Shown here: positions 37,708 to 46,121 of the stretch, in pieces | Numbering within the stretch: the stretch's first letter is position 1 | How the letters are laid out: each line of letters opens with the position of its first letter | Assembly: GCF_037201815.1 (NCBI RefSeq) | Contig: NZ_CP147407.1 | Coordinates: 1,426,001-1,490,000 of the forward strand | Length of the DNA: 64,000 bases | Direction of reading: 5' to 3' | Origin: Metabacillus sp. FJAT-52054 | GTDB lineage: Bacteria; Bacillota; Bacilli; Bacillales; Bacillaceae | Translations under genes and position numbers: made by a program | Notes under the pieces: model-generated | Databases searched by the model: none | Told to the model about the DNA's origin: nothing | Seen by the model: only the letters and a program-made list of their open reading frames with translations

Positions 37708-37820
37708 GTATTTTGTTTGAGAAAATTTTTTGGGGTTGCAAAGAACTTTAATCCATCTTTATCCTTCTTTTCAAGGAACTTGTCTCATAGCTTTATATAG
37801 AAGAGGAGGGATGGACCGTC

Positions 37821-38858
37821 ATGCAAAATAAGAGCTTTATCATCGTGCAGATTGCTTTTGTGTATGTTGGAACAGTTGTCGGGGCAGGCTTTGCAACTGG
37901 GAAAGAAATTGTGGAATTCTTTACCCGTTTTGGTGCGGCGGGAACCATCGGGATTCTCCTTGCAGGAAGTTTGTTTATTCACCTTGGAACCAAGCTGATG
38001 GTGATTGCATCAAGAATTCAAGCTCCCTCCTTTAAAGAATTGAATCTATTTTTATTAGGAAAGCATGCAGGGCAGGCAGTAAACGCAGTCATGCTGCTCT
38101 TATTATTTGGGGTAACCTCTGTCATGGTATCGGGAGCTGGAGCGATATTTGAAGAACGATTAGCGCTTCCGCACTCAGTCGGGGTGCTGATTAGCATTCT
38201 TTTAACTTTAATCATTATGGCGAAGGGCTTGCATGGAGTTGTCGGTGTTAATATGCTGGTTGTGCCGATGCTGCTTCTGCTTAGTCTGGTAGTCATGACA
38301 AGCTCTATAACAGAGGGGGGATTGAAGACTGTCTTGACCGGTTTTAGGCTCTCCGATAGCGGCTGGGCCGTTTCCTCTGTTTGCTATGCCGCCTATAACC
38401 TCGGACTTGCTCAGGCTGTTCTCGTCCCCCTTGCAGCTGAGATAAAAGATGAGAACGTACTAAAAAAAGGAGGAAGGCTCGGCGGACTGATATTAATGAT
38501 CATTATGCTTGGCAGCCACTTAGCTCTTCTTTATGTCCCAGGTGCTGTAAAGTTTGAAGTTCCGATGGCTGAGGTAATGAATACAGTCTTTTCGGCTGCT
38601 TATTATTTGTACGTGCTGGTAATTTTCGGAGAAGTGCTCACCTCTATTATTGGAAATTTATACGGGATGGAGCGTCTTCTTTCTCAATTTTTCAAGGTTC
38701 CCAGAATGGTGATGATTGCCATCATTTTGGCGGTTTGTTTTTTCTTAAGCTTTATTGGATATGGGAAATTAATTTCTGCCATTTATCCAGTCATTGGGTA
38801 CATAAGCCTTTTATTTCTAGGAGCATTGCTTCTGAAAAAGAAACCAAAGAGGGGATGA
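37821..38858 (+). CDS. ykvI: YkvI-family membrane transporter
   Basis: 345-aa membrane protein with about ten hydrophobic helices, distantly related to amino-acid/cation symporters. The first helix carries FVYVGTVVGAGFATGKEIVEFF, with a GxGxATG-like unwound-helix motif typical of this fold. B. subtilis ykvI sits at the same place next to clpE. Substrate unknown. ATG 37821 with GAGGAGGGATGG upstream. Next gene starts 45 bases later. Confidence 0.85.
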   Translation: MQNKSFIIVQIAFVYVGTVVGAGFATGKEIVEFFTRFGAAGTIGILLAGSLFIHLGTKLMVIASRIQAPSFKELNLFLLGKHAGQAVNAVMLLLLFGVTSVMVSGAGAIFEERLALPHSVGVLISILLTLIIMAKGLHGVVGVNMLVVPMLLLLSLVVMTSSITEGGLKTVLTGFRLSDSGWAVSSVCYAAYNLGLAQAVLVPLAAEIKDENVLKKGGRLGGLILMIIMLGSHLALLYVPGAVKFEVPMAEVMNTVFSAAYYLYVLVIFGEVLTSIIGNLYGMERLLSQFFKVPRMVMIAIILAVCFFLSFIGYGKLISAIYPVIGYISLLFLGALLLKKKPKRG

Positions 38859-38903
38859 TCTTATGGTAGAATGGAATCTGTCTGGAAGAAGGAGTGAAGT
38901 CGA

Positions 38904-39635
38904 TTGAACCGTATAGCTGTTATTTCAGATATACATGGTAATGTCCCGGCTCTTGAAGCCGTTCTGGACGATATTCATTATAGAAGAATCGAAAAAATTA
39001 TTTGCCTGGGAGATTTGGTAGGGAAAGGTCCTCAATCTCATGACGCGATTGCGATGGTTAAAAAGCATTGTGAAATTACGGTTAAAGGAAATTGGGATGA
39101 TTTTATAACAAAGGATCCCGAATTTGAGACATTGAAATGGCATCAGAATCAGCTGACTGATGAGGACCGCCGCTATTTAACAAAGCTTCCTTTTTCAGCT
39201 GAACTGACCATGAGCGGCAGACTAATCCGGTTATTTCATGCTTCGCCTTATAGCATATATACAAGGATTCAGCCATGGGATTCAATTGAACGAAGAATGA
39301 GCATGTTCGAAGATACAGAAATGACTGGAAAATCTTCAAAGCGGCCAGATGTAGCAGGCTATGGAGATGTTCATCAGGCTTTTGTTTACCAATATAAGGA
39401 AAAAATGCTGTTTAATACAGGCAGTGTGGGGAACCCGCTCGATATGACTCAGGCCTCCTATGCCGTTCTTGAGGGGCTTGAAGGTGAAGAGGCGGAAGGA
39501 CCGTTCTCTATCCAGCTTATCCGGGTTCCGTATGATATTGAACGATCAATCCGGATTGCCCGGGAAGCTGATATGCCTGACTTGAAGGAATACATTCAGG
39601 AACTTACTACGGCTAAGTACAGAGGACTTAGCTGA
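38904..39635 (+). CDS. Metallophosphoesterase
   Basis: 243-aa calcineurin-like phosphoesterase with the metal-binding signatures AVISDIHGNVPALEAVL, CLGDLVGKGP, VKGNWDDF and FHASP, and GYGDVHQAFV near the C-terminus. It may act on nucleotides or phosphoproteins; substrate unknown. The start is a TTG at 38904 with AAGGAGTG upstream. The HAD gene follows 9 bases later, so both form an operon, possibly with ykvI. Confidence 0.87.
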   Translation: MNRIAVISDIHGNVPALEAVLDDIHYRRIEKIICLGDLVGKGPQSHDAIAMVKKHCEITVKGNWDDFITKDPEFETLKWHQNQLTDEDRRYLTKLPFSAELTMSGRLIRLFHASPYSIYTRIQPWDSIERRMSMFEDTEMTGKSSKRPDVAGYGDVHQAFVYQYKEKMLFNTGSVGNPLDMTQASYAVLEGLEGEEAEGPFSIQLIRVPYDIERSIRIAREADMPDLKEYIQELTTAKYRGLS

Positions 39636-39644
39636 AGGATAAGG

Positions 39645-40229
39645 GTGATAGTTGACATGCATATTTTATGGGATTTTGACGGGACACTGTTCAATACGTA
39701 CCCGGCGTTTACCGAAACGATGTACAAGCTTTTAAAGTCTGAAGTGAAAAAAGAGCATATATTTGAGCAGCTGAAGGTATCTTTTTCTCATGCTGCAAGC
39801 ACCTTTGGGATGACAGACGAGGATATTGCCGATTTTAAACGAAATGAAAAGGCATTGTCTCCTGTTTTAAAGCCGCCCTTCCCATATGTAGAAAAGGTGC
39901 TGAAACACGCATCAAAAAATGTAATCATGACTCATAAAACAAGAAGTGAAGTGGATGCAATATTAAATTATTACGGGTGGGAGCATTACTTCGATGAAAT
40001 TGTAGCAGGTGATGATGGATATCCCAGAAAGCCAGATCCGGCATCTTATATATACCTTCATCAAAAACACCATATTGATCTTGCTATAGGTGACCGGGAA
40101 CTGGATATTCTTCCGGCGAAAAAGCTCGGAATAAAAACGTGTCTTTTTCAAAATGATTCGGAGGGGGCCGATTTTTATTTAATTGACTACCGGCAATTTG
40201 CATATAAAGTAGCTCCTTCCTTTAAATAG
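39645..40229 (+). CDS. HAD-family hydrolase
   Basis: 194-aa haloacid dehalogenase-like phosphatase. Motif I is ILWDFDGTLFNTYPAF, motif II NVIMTHKTRSE, and motif IV region DLAIGDRELDILPAKKLG. A helical cap domain lies between motifs I and II, as in phosphoglycolate phosphatases. GTG 39645 is used; an in-frame ATG at 39657 just before motif I is equally possible. Terminated by an unusually long hairpin. Confidence 0.85.
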   Translation: MIVDMHILWDFDGTLFNTYPAFTETMYKLLKSEVKKEHIFEQLKVSFSHAASTFGMTDEDIADFKRNEKALSPVLKPPFPYVEKVLKHASKNVIMTHKTRSEVDAILNYYGWEHYFDEIVAGDDGYPRKPDPASYIYLHQKHHIDLAIGDRELDILPAKKLGIKTCLFQNDSEGADFYLIDYRQFAYKVAPSFK

Positions 40230-40272
40230 CTATAACAAAAAAAGCGCTTGCGCTTTTTTTTTTGTTATAGCT
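40228..40272. terminator. Long palindromic bidirectional terminator
   Basis: AGCTATAACAAAAAAAGCG pairs with CGCTTTTTTTTTTGTTATAGCT around a 4-base loop, one of the longest hairpins in the window. The T-run lies inside the stem. Confidence 0.85.
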
Positions 40273-40394
40273 CGTCTGGGGACTGGATAATGAAAAACCC
40301 TCCAATCCAATGAAAAAATGAGATATAAGATGGTAACCAAGTATTTTTCTAGAATTTTCGTCATATTTATAAGGAAATTGGAAAACTGTTATGT

Positions 40395-40424
40395 TTGACT
40401 GGATACTTTTCTTTCGTATATGAT
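40395..40424 (+). promoter_or_regulatory. Promoter of the structured leader
   Basis: TTGACT (40395-40400), 18 bp, TATGAT (40419-40424). Predicted start near 40431, giving a leader of about 367 nt. Confidence 0.68.
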
Positions 40425-40430
40425 TCTAGT

Positions 40431-40797
40431 AACTATACAAAGATTGGGGTGATAAGATGGGGCAGTGAACATGTTGAAGTATTTAAGGGATCCAGCCGAT
40501 CAATCGGTTTTCCCGTATCAGGCTGCTTCATGCTTATCGGCCACAATTAACGGCCGGAACCATCCGATGAAATACTTCGGATGCATGTTGACGGATTTTG
40601 AGTGGAAGGCAGTTTTTTAGATTATTCATACAATATTGTAAAATGAATGATCTGTCGGCTCAAAGCCGATTGTAAGAACCTTGGAACGGTTTACTTTTGC
40701 CGCTGAATCCGGCACCGCCATCAATTGATGATGGCCATTTTATAATCAACCCAGGAGGTGACTTCCTTTTCCGTAAATTACGGAACAAGGAACATAT
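40431..40797 (+). ncRNA. Candidate structured cis-regulatory leader of the CNNM/CorC gene
   Basis: No known riboswitch recognised. Helices found by eye: GAAGTATTT (40476-40484) with AAATACTTC (40570-40578); CCGA/TCGG (40496-40507); CGGCC/GGCCG (40538-40556); alternative CATCCGA/TCGGATG (40561-40583), which competes with the first; TCGGCT/AGCCGA (40655-40669); TGCCG/CGGCA (40698-40714); GCCATC/GATGGC (40717-40735) followed by CATTTTATA, terminator-like; TTCCGTA/TACGGAA (40769-40785) between AGGAGG (40753-40758) and the TTG start. It also holds a three-codon frame (ATG-GGG-CAG-TGA, 40457-40468) and an overlapping-region 49-codon frame from ATG 40471. Confidence 0.5.
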
Positions 40798-42150
40798 TTG
40801 GACATAGTAAATTTATTGCTCATTGCAATATTGATTGGATTAACCGCGTTTTTCGTGGCATCTGAATTCGCTATTGTAAAGGTAAGAAGTTCTCGTATTG
40901 ACCAGCTGATCGCGGAAGGAAATAAAAACGCGAAAGCAGCAAAACGCGTCATTTCCAATTTGGATGGCTATCTATCAGCCTGTCAGCTTGGAATTACTGT
41001 GACAGCGCTTGGAATCGGGTGGCTTGGGGAACCAACTTTTGAACATATGCTAAAACCGCTATTTGTTCAGCTTGGTTTGCCAGAGGCACTGACACCGGTT
41101 ATCTCTATTGCTTTTGCATTCGCCATCATGACCTTTTTGCACGTCGTTATTGGTGAATTGGCTCCTAAAACGTTAGCGATCCAAAAAGCAGAGGAAATTA
41201 CCTTGCTGCTCGCGCGTCCGCTCATTTTGTTCAATACCATTATGTACCCTTTTATATGGGCCCTTAACGGCTCTGCCAGATTTGTAACTGGTTTATTCGG
41301 ACTAAAGCCTGTATCTGAGCATGAATTGGCACATAGTGAAGAAGAGCTTCGAATCATTCTTTCAGACAGCTATAAAAGCGGTGAAATTAATCAATCTGAA
41401 TTTAAATATGTCAACAAAATCTTTGAATTCGATAACCGGATTGCAAAGGAAATCATGGTTCCCAGAACGGAAATCGTCTCCTTGTCTATTGATTCTTTAA
41501 TGGATCAAAATATCGAAATTATGCAAAATGAGAAATACACAAGGTATCCGGTAACAGACGGCGATAAGGACCATATTATTGGAATGGTGAATATCAAAGA
41601 GGTGTTCACGAATTTAATTCAGAAAAACAGCAAGGATTCTTTTTCTCTTAAGGAATATGTTCGTCCGATTATCCAAGTGATTGAATCGATTCCGATTCAG
41701 GACCTGCTTGTGAAGATGCAAAAGGAACGCATCCACATGGCGATCCTGATTGATGAGTATGGGGGAACAGCCGGTCTTGTAACGGTTGAGGATATTTTAG
41801 AAGAGATTGTTGGAGAAATTCGTGATGAATTTGATACAGATGAAGTTCCTAACATTCAAAAAATCAACGACAACCGCTATATTTTAGATGGGAAAGTCCT
41901 AGTAAGTGAAATAAACGATATGTTCGGCCTCGAAATTGATGATAAAGATGTTGATACAATTGGCGGCTGGGTGCTGACTGAAAAGTTTGATATCCAAAAA
42001 GGCGATACAGTTCAATTTGGGTCTTTTACATTTAAAGTTCGGGACATGGAAAATCATCACATTAAATATTTGGAACTGACAAGGCAAGTTCAGGAAAGTC
42101 CAAGTGCTGTTCTTGAACAAGTAGATCGAAGTGTAGCAAGTACAACTTGA
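40798..42150 (+). CDS. CNNM/CorC-family membrane protein (hemolysin-C family)
   Basis: 450 aa: an N-terminal CNNM (DUF21) membrane domain (about 1-200; [19 protein letters not shown], and the acidic/proline helix [14 protein letters not shown]), a CBS pair (about 215-335, including [30 protein letters not shown] and [20 protein letters not shown]) and a C-terminal CorC/HlyC domain. Homologues such as B. subtilis YhdP (MpfA) export Mg2+; others affect cobalt resistance. Start TTG 40798 with AAGGAA 5 bases upstream; homologues begin the same way as I recall them. Controlled by the long leader upstream. Confidence 0.92.
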   Translation: MDIVNLLLIAILIGLTAFFVASEFAIVKVRSSRIDQLIAEGNKNAKAAKRVISNLDGYLSACQLGITVTALGIGWLGEPTFEHMLKPLFVQLGLPEALTPVISIAFAFAIMTFLHVVIGELAPKTLAIQKAEEITLLLARPLILFNTIMYPFIWALNGSARFVTGLFGLKPVSEHELAHSEEELRIILSDSYKSGEINQSEFKYVNKIFEFDNRIAKEIMVPRTEIVSLSIDSLMDQNIEIMQNEKYTRYPVTDGDKDHIIGMVNIKEVFTNLIQKNSKDSFSLKEYVRPIIQVIESIPIQDLLVKMQKERIHMAILIDEYGGTAGLVTVEDILEEIVGEIRDEFDTDEVPNIQKINDNRYILDGKVLVSEINDMFGLEIDDKDVDTIGGWVLTEKFDIQKGDTVQFGSFTFKVRDMENHHIKYLELTRQVQESPSAVLEQVDRSVASTT

Positions 42151-42160
42151 AAGAACCACT

Positions 42161-42193
42161 AAACACCTGCTTTTAAAGCAGGTGTTTTTTTTT
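42161..42193 (+). terminator. Terminator after the CNNM/CorC gene
   Basis: AACACCTGCTT pairs perfectly with AAGCAGGTGTT, followed by TTTTTTTT. Confidence 0.9.
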
Positions 42194-42252
42194 ACTCTTT
42201 TCCGAAAAAGCAATGCATAAACTATAGAAAGATGCAGACAGGAGGGGAGAAT

Positions 42253-42754
42253 ATGGGCAGTAACCATAAAAAGCTGTTTGGTTTGTTTCTTATTCTGTTT
42301 GGACTGTATTACTTTTTAAAATCTTTAGGGATTTTTACGGAAATTGGAGTATATGCATGGCCGTTTATACTTTTAATTCTTTCGGGTGCCTTTCATATCG
42401 CTTTTTTCCTTGGAGGCTGCAAAAAGGAGAAGGCGGGCCTCCTTTTGCCGGGTGGTGTCTTTACTTGTCTTAGGGCTGCTGTTCATTTTTGAAACAGCTG
42501 CAGGCTGGAATTACGCAGGCAGCACATGGCCAGTTTATCTCCTTGCTGCTGCTTTTGGCTTGTTTGAGCTCTGGCTTTTTGGAGGCAGGGAGCGAGGGCT
42601 GCTCATTCCGATCTGCGTGCTTTCCGCAGTTGGCGGCTTCTTTTTTGCGGAACATTTTCTCTCCTTTAGAGGAAGTTTCTGGCCGCTTGCCGCTATCATC
42701 ATTGGGCTATATTATGTTTTCAGAAAAACCAATCTTGAAAAGCCTGAAGAATAA
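42253..42754 (+). pseudogene. Frameshifted LiaI/LiaF-like membrane protein
   Basis: The frame from ATG 42253 (CAGGAGGGGAG upstream) gives MGSNHKKLFGLFLILFGLYY and further membrane helices, up to a stop near 42492. From about 42450 the neighbouring frame takes over (SLLVLGLLFIFETAAGWNYA) and runs to 42754 with five more hydrophobic segments and EKPEE at the end. Together they would give a protein of about 167 aa resembling the membrane domain of LiaI/LiaF-type proteins. A single-base shift near CCTTTTGCCGGGTGG would join them. Either a disrupted gene, a sequencing error or, less likely, programmed frameshifting. Confidence 0.7.
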
Positions 42755-42806
42755 ATCCTCTCTTCTTAAAGAAACTAAAGGTAATCGAGAGGAAAGGATG
42801 AATACA

Positions 42807-42935
42807 ATGAGCCAATCTAAAAAACAGGAAGAACGACAATGGAAGGATCATAAGCAAGCCCAGCACCCTCATGGTGAAGTGAAATCACTGAAAGAGCTAT
42901 CTAGGGAAACAGATAAGGATTCAAAAAGGTCTTAA
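42807..42935 (+). CDS. Small hydrophilic hypothetical protein, 42 aa
   Basis: Begins MSQSKKQEERQWKDHKQAQH and continues with GEVKSLKELSRETDKDSKRS. GGAAAGG lies about 9 bases upstream of this ATG; an in-frame ATG at 42798 would add three residues. Composition (Lys, Gln, Glu, no hydrophobic core) is typical of small disordered Bacillus proteins. Followed by a terminator. Confidence 0.6.
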   Translation: MSQSKKQEERQWKDHKQAQHPHGEVKSLKELSRETDKDSKRS

Positions 42936-42937
42936 TG

Positions 42938-42966
42938 GCTGCCTCTTAAAAAGGCAGCTTTTTTCT
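42938..42966 (+). terminator. Terminator after the 42-aa gene
   Basis: GCTGCCT pairs with AGGCAGC, followed by TTTTTTCTT. Confidence 0.85.
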
Positions 42967-43075
42967 TAATTTTGCAAAGTCTAATTTGAATCCATACGGC
43001 ACAATGCATCCTATAGAATAGCATGGATGCTATTGGACAAAATAGTACGGATTCCTTAAGAAAAGAGGGAGCCTG

Positions 43076-43843
43076 GTGCCTGTAAATTCTTCTCAGCGAC
43101 GGAGGATGATTGCCACCGTCAATCCATACATGACAAACTTGTTTCATTTGAGAAATCCATTTATTGTTGCCTGGTGGTCTGCATCCTTTCCGGGATTTGG
43201 CCACGTCCTATTAGGGAAATACATAACCGGCTTTTTGCTAATGGTCTGGGAAGTTTTTGCAAATAATATAGCTCATTTAAATGAGGGGATTTTTTACAGT
43301 ATGACAGGCAGGCCGGAAGCTGCCTTAAAGGTCATGAATGAGGAATGGCTATGGCTTTATGTAACGTTTTATGTGTTTATCATTTGGGATAGTTACAGGC
43401 AGGCCATTGAGTACAATAAATACTATATTTTGTCGGTCCGGGAAGGCGCACCCATTCAAATGAAAAATATAAATCCTCTTGAAATCAATGTCCTTGAGAA
43501 ACGAAAACCTGGCTATGCCTTATTTTGGTCTCTGCTTACACCGGGACTTGGACATTTTTATCTAAATCGCCTTCCATCCATCGTATTTGGTGTTTTCTTA
43601 TGGATCATTATCGCCTATTATTCTGGTCTTTATAAATGTGTCCTATATACTGTAAGAGGCGAATTTGAACTTGTTTCCCAAACGGCAAATCCTCAATGGT
43701 TTCTTTTTTTGCCTTCATTATATGTTTTTCTCGCTTATGACAGTTATGTTAGTACAGTTGAATACAATAAGCTTTTTGACAGAGAGCTGGAAAAGCATTT
43801 GAAAGCCAGCTATCAGAACCGGGATTTCAAAATGCCGCTGTAG
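43076..43843 (+). CDS. Membrane protein of unknown function, 255 aa
   Basis: Contains two similar halves, each with a WW/GFGH-type motif: WWSASFPGFGHVLLGKYITG and, later, WSLLTPGLGHFYLNRLPSIV, followed by a helix. Each half ends in a WDSY/YDSY plus EYNK motif (IIWDSYRQAIEYNKYY; LAYDSYVSTVEYNKLF). This internal duplication of a TM2-like module is clear. Function unknown. GTG start at 43076 with GAGGGA upstream. Next gene follows after 11 bases, suggesting an operon. Confidence 0.75.
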   Translation: MPVNSSQRRRMIATVNPYMTNLFHLRNPFIVAWWSASFPGFGHVLLGKYITGFLLMVWEVFANNIAHLNEGIFYSMTGRPEAALKVMNEEWLWLYVTFYVFIIWDSYRQAIEYNKYYILSVREGAPIQMKNINPLEINVLEKRKPGYALFWSLLTPGLGHFYLNRLPSIVFGVFLWIIIAYYSGLYKCVLYTVRGEFELVSQTANPQWFLFLPSLYVFLAYDSYVSTVEYNKLFDRELEKHLKASYQNRDFKMPL

Positions 43844-43854
43844 ATAAGGACGTG

Positions 43855-44319
43855 GTGAAGCTGAATTACTTAATCACAACTTTCACATACTCTACTTCGC
43901 TTGAATTGCTCTTAACAGAAATAGAAAAAGCGGGAGTCCATCAAACGCAGATTATGGCCATTCCTATGGAACGACTGGGAGAATTTCAAACCCTGTTTGA
44001 TACGGATCTCTCTGATGATCAAAAGAGTCTGCTGGATTTAGCTGGTGTTTTTGGGGCAGTATTCATGCTTTTAGGGGTTATTTATGGTCTTTCCTTATTC
44101 TGGGGACCAGTCATTTGGGGCTCGATTGGACTGATTTTTGGTATGATATCTGGCTTTTCTGTCGAATATTTATACAAGAAAAAAAGAAAAGAGCCTTTCT
44201 TAAAAAAACATGAAAAAGAGGTAGTTATTATTCTGCATATTGAGGATTCATTGACAGAACGGGTAAAAAAAATCATTCAGAGTCATGGTGCGAAAGGAAT
44301 CGGAACAGTAAAAAAATAA
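43855..44319 (+). CDS. Membrane protein of unknown function, 154 aa
   Basis: An N-terminal soluble segment (LNYLITTFTYSTSLELLLTE...) is followed by two close membrane helices with glycines (about residues 68-110), then a basic loop KKKRKEPFLKKH and a C-terminal alpha/beta-like segment (EVVIILHIEDSLTERVKKII). The ends look like ferredoxin-fold halves, as in proteins regulating membrane partners. GTG 43855 is preferred over 43852, since AAGGA lies at 43846-43850. Likely cotranscribed with the preceding gene. Confidence 0.72.
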   Translation: MKLNYLITTFTYSTSLELLLTEIEKAGVHQTQIMAIPMERLGEFQTLFDTDLSDDQKSLLDLAGVFGAVFMLLGVIYGLSLFWGPVIWGSIGLIFGMISGFSVEYLYKKKRKEPFLKKHEKEVVIILHIEDSLTERVKKIIQSHGAKGIGTVKK

Positions 44320-44501
44320 GAAAAAGCTGTATTCAGGTGGTCTTTTAATGCGTCTCGCCTTTTTATACCTTTTTTTACCTGCTCCAGTGCTTTCTCACCT
44401 TCCGCTCCAATCAGCATAACCCATATTTGTTCATAGCACCTATACAAAAAGCAAAGCCCCCGGAATGATCACACAAGGTATCACGGAGGTTTCAATACTA
44501 A

Positions 44502-45842
44502 TCATTTGCTCTCATCAGAAATCCCCTTTTTAATTCCCTCAAATTGACCATCTCTGCAGCAGGCGTGAGCCAGTTTTTGAAACTGATGGTTAAGATAGGA
44601 CCGATCAAGGCTGATCCAATCAACCTCTTGCAGCCCTTCAAGAATATAGCATGAAAATTTCCAGATGATGTCTTTTACTTCTTTTTCATTGTTTTCCGCC
44701 ACTATGGTAAGGGCAGACAAAATGGAATGCATAACGGCTGTGTCTTCTTTTCCATGGTGTCTGATCAGATAAAAGCTTTTATAAAGCAAATCCTCAAAGG
44801 AGGGTTTATGAAAAATGACACGCAGTCTTTGTGCTTCATCCGTATAATAGGGTGTTGGAGTGTAGCTTTTCCCAAGACGGGTTAGAATCCGTGCAATATG
44901 CTCAACCGCATTTGCAGTTGTATATGGATCGTTAAATGCCGGAGAAATGGATCGAATGGCAATCTCTGAAAGCTTTTGGATGCCAAACCCCACATCCCTG
45001 ACAGGCTCTTGCTCGGGTATGATCAGAATCTGATTCAGCAGGCTGTCAGCATCGCTTAGCTCATCTTGTCCCCAATAGGTAAGCAGAGGTGTTCCTTCAT
45101 CTACGTAGCTGCCTAATGATTTTTCAACTTTTATGGTTATCTTTGATTTTTCAGCTGCCTGAATCAATTCCCGTACTTGCACGTGCTGTATGTATCCGGC
45201 TTTTTTGCTCTTCAGCTGTCTGTCTATTCCTGAAGTGATTTCTTCCGCTCCAGCGTAATCTCTCATGGCATTAAGGCTTTGATCTTCTTCATAATTTTCC
45301 TTCCACGCCTTCATTGTTTTGCTTGCGATTTGAAAGATCAGGTTGCTGACCTTAATTGACGCGACCGAATGATGGATAAAGTAGACAAACGCAGCAAGGC
45401 ATGCGAAAGCAACACCGATGGCTAGAGCGGGGACAATAAACAAATCGCCGCTTTTACCCTTTGCTAAAAGCAATAGTACAATCGTATAAACAAATCCGCC
45501 GGTAAACATGCCAAGAACGCGCTGAGAGCTGCGGTCAGACGTAAAGTTCTGCAAAGCTCTTGGAGAAAACTGGGCTGCATAAGTAGTCAACACGACCAAA
45601 ATAGAAGAAAACGTGATGGTCGTCATGGTTAATAGCGATGTGGCGATCGAGCTTAAAATGGTTTGAGCAAGCTGCATATCAGATAGAAACAGGTCAGGTA
45701 TGTAATCGTATAATTCCGTATGTTTTGAAGCATATTGGTCAAGAGCCATACTCACATATGCCAGTAACAGGGCAATCATTCCATAAATCAAAGGGATAAA
45801 CCAGAAGCTGGCTCTTACTTGCAAAAAACGGTTCTTTTCCAT
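44502..45842 (-). CDS. DUF2254 membrane protein
   Basis: 446 aa with about four membrane helices in the first 160 residues (FWFIPLIYGMIALLLAYVSM; TTITFSSILVVLTTYAAQFS with the conserved FSPR; TIVLLLLA; ACLAAFVYFIHHS), followed by a large cytoplasmic region with family motif FNDPYTTANAVEHIARIL. DUF2254 proteins are found in many bacteria without a settled role. ATG at 45842. Its start region overlaps the divergent queC promoter. Confidence 0.85.
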   Translation of the reverse strand: MEKNRFLQVRASFWFIPLIYGMIALLLAYVSMALDQYASKHTELYDYIPDLFLSDMQLAQTILSSIATSLLTMTTITFSSILVVLTTYAAQFSPRALQNFTSDRSSQRVLGMFTGGFVYTIVLLLLAKGKSGDLFIVPALAIGVAFACLAAFVYFIHHSVASIKVSNLIFQIASKTMKAWKENYEEDQSLNAMRDYAGAEEITSGIDRQLKSKKAGYIQHVQVRELIQAAEKSKITIKVEKSLGSYVDEGTPLLTYWGQDELSDADSLLNQILIIPEQEPVRDVGFGIQKLSEIAIRSISPAFNDPYTTANAVEHIARILTRLGKSYTPTPYYTDEAQRLRVIFHKPSFEDLLYKSFYLIRHHGKEDTAVMHSILSALTIVAENNEKEVKDIIWKFSCYILEGLQEVDWISLDRSYLNHQFQKLAHACCRDGQFEGIKKGISDESK

Positions 45843-45859
45843 AAATGCTCCTCCGGTTA

Positions 45860-45888
45860 TTGGCAGACGGCCATTTTTAATGTATAGT
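45860..45888 (+). promoter_or_regulatory. SigA-type promoter of queCDEF
   Basis: TTGGCA (45860-45865), 17 bp, TATAGT (45883-45888). The start near 45895 lies about 33 nt before the preQ1 aptamer. Confidence 0.72.
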
Positions 45889-45927
45889 GAACAGGTCAGC
45901 TAAATACAAATCCGTTTCAAATGAACG

Positions 45928-45966
45928 GGAGAGGTTCTAGCACAACCCTCTATAAAAAACTAAGGA
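45928..45966 (+). ncRNA. PreQ1-I riboswitch
   Basis: GGGAGAGGTTCTAGC, ACCCTCTATAAAAAAC and TAAGGA match the class I preQ1 aptamer. P1 is AGAGG/CCTCT (45930-45951), and the A-rich tail ends in ACTAAGG, forming the H-type pseudoknot. It precedes the preQ0/preQ1 synthesis operon. Confidence 0.96.
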
Positions 45967-45969
45967 CAG

Positions 45970-46010
45970 CAATATCAAAGGCGTTCCTTGGATATTGTTT
46001 TTGTTTTTTT
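45970..46010 (+). terminator. PreQ1 expression-platform terminator
   Basis: CAATATCAAAGG (45970-45981) pairs with CCTTGGATATTG (45986-45997) with one mismatch, followed by TTTTTGTTTTTTT. It begins a few bases after the aptamer. Confidence 0.85.
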
Positions 46011-46024
46011 ATAGACCATTCGCT

Positions 46025-46057
46025 AAGGCACCTCTATTGGGGTGCCTTTATTATTTC
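46025..46057 (+). terminator. Second terminator-like hairpin in the queC leader
   Basis: AAGGCACC (46025-46032) pairs perfectly with GGTGCCTT (46041-46048), followed by TATTATTT. It stands between the riboswitch terminator and queC. Confidence 0.7.
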
Positions 46058-46121
46058 ACCGAATTGAATCATGATAAACATGGTTGTGACTGGAAGCTCC
46101 GTCAACAGGAGGAGATTCAAC

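Noticed and set aside
44341..44460. Possible second copy of the 12.5-kb interspersed repeat
   Set aside because: Only short fragments (GTCTCGCC, TCTCACCT) match and the order is not convincing.
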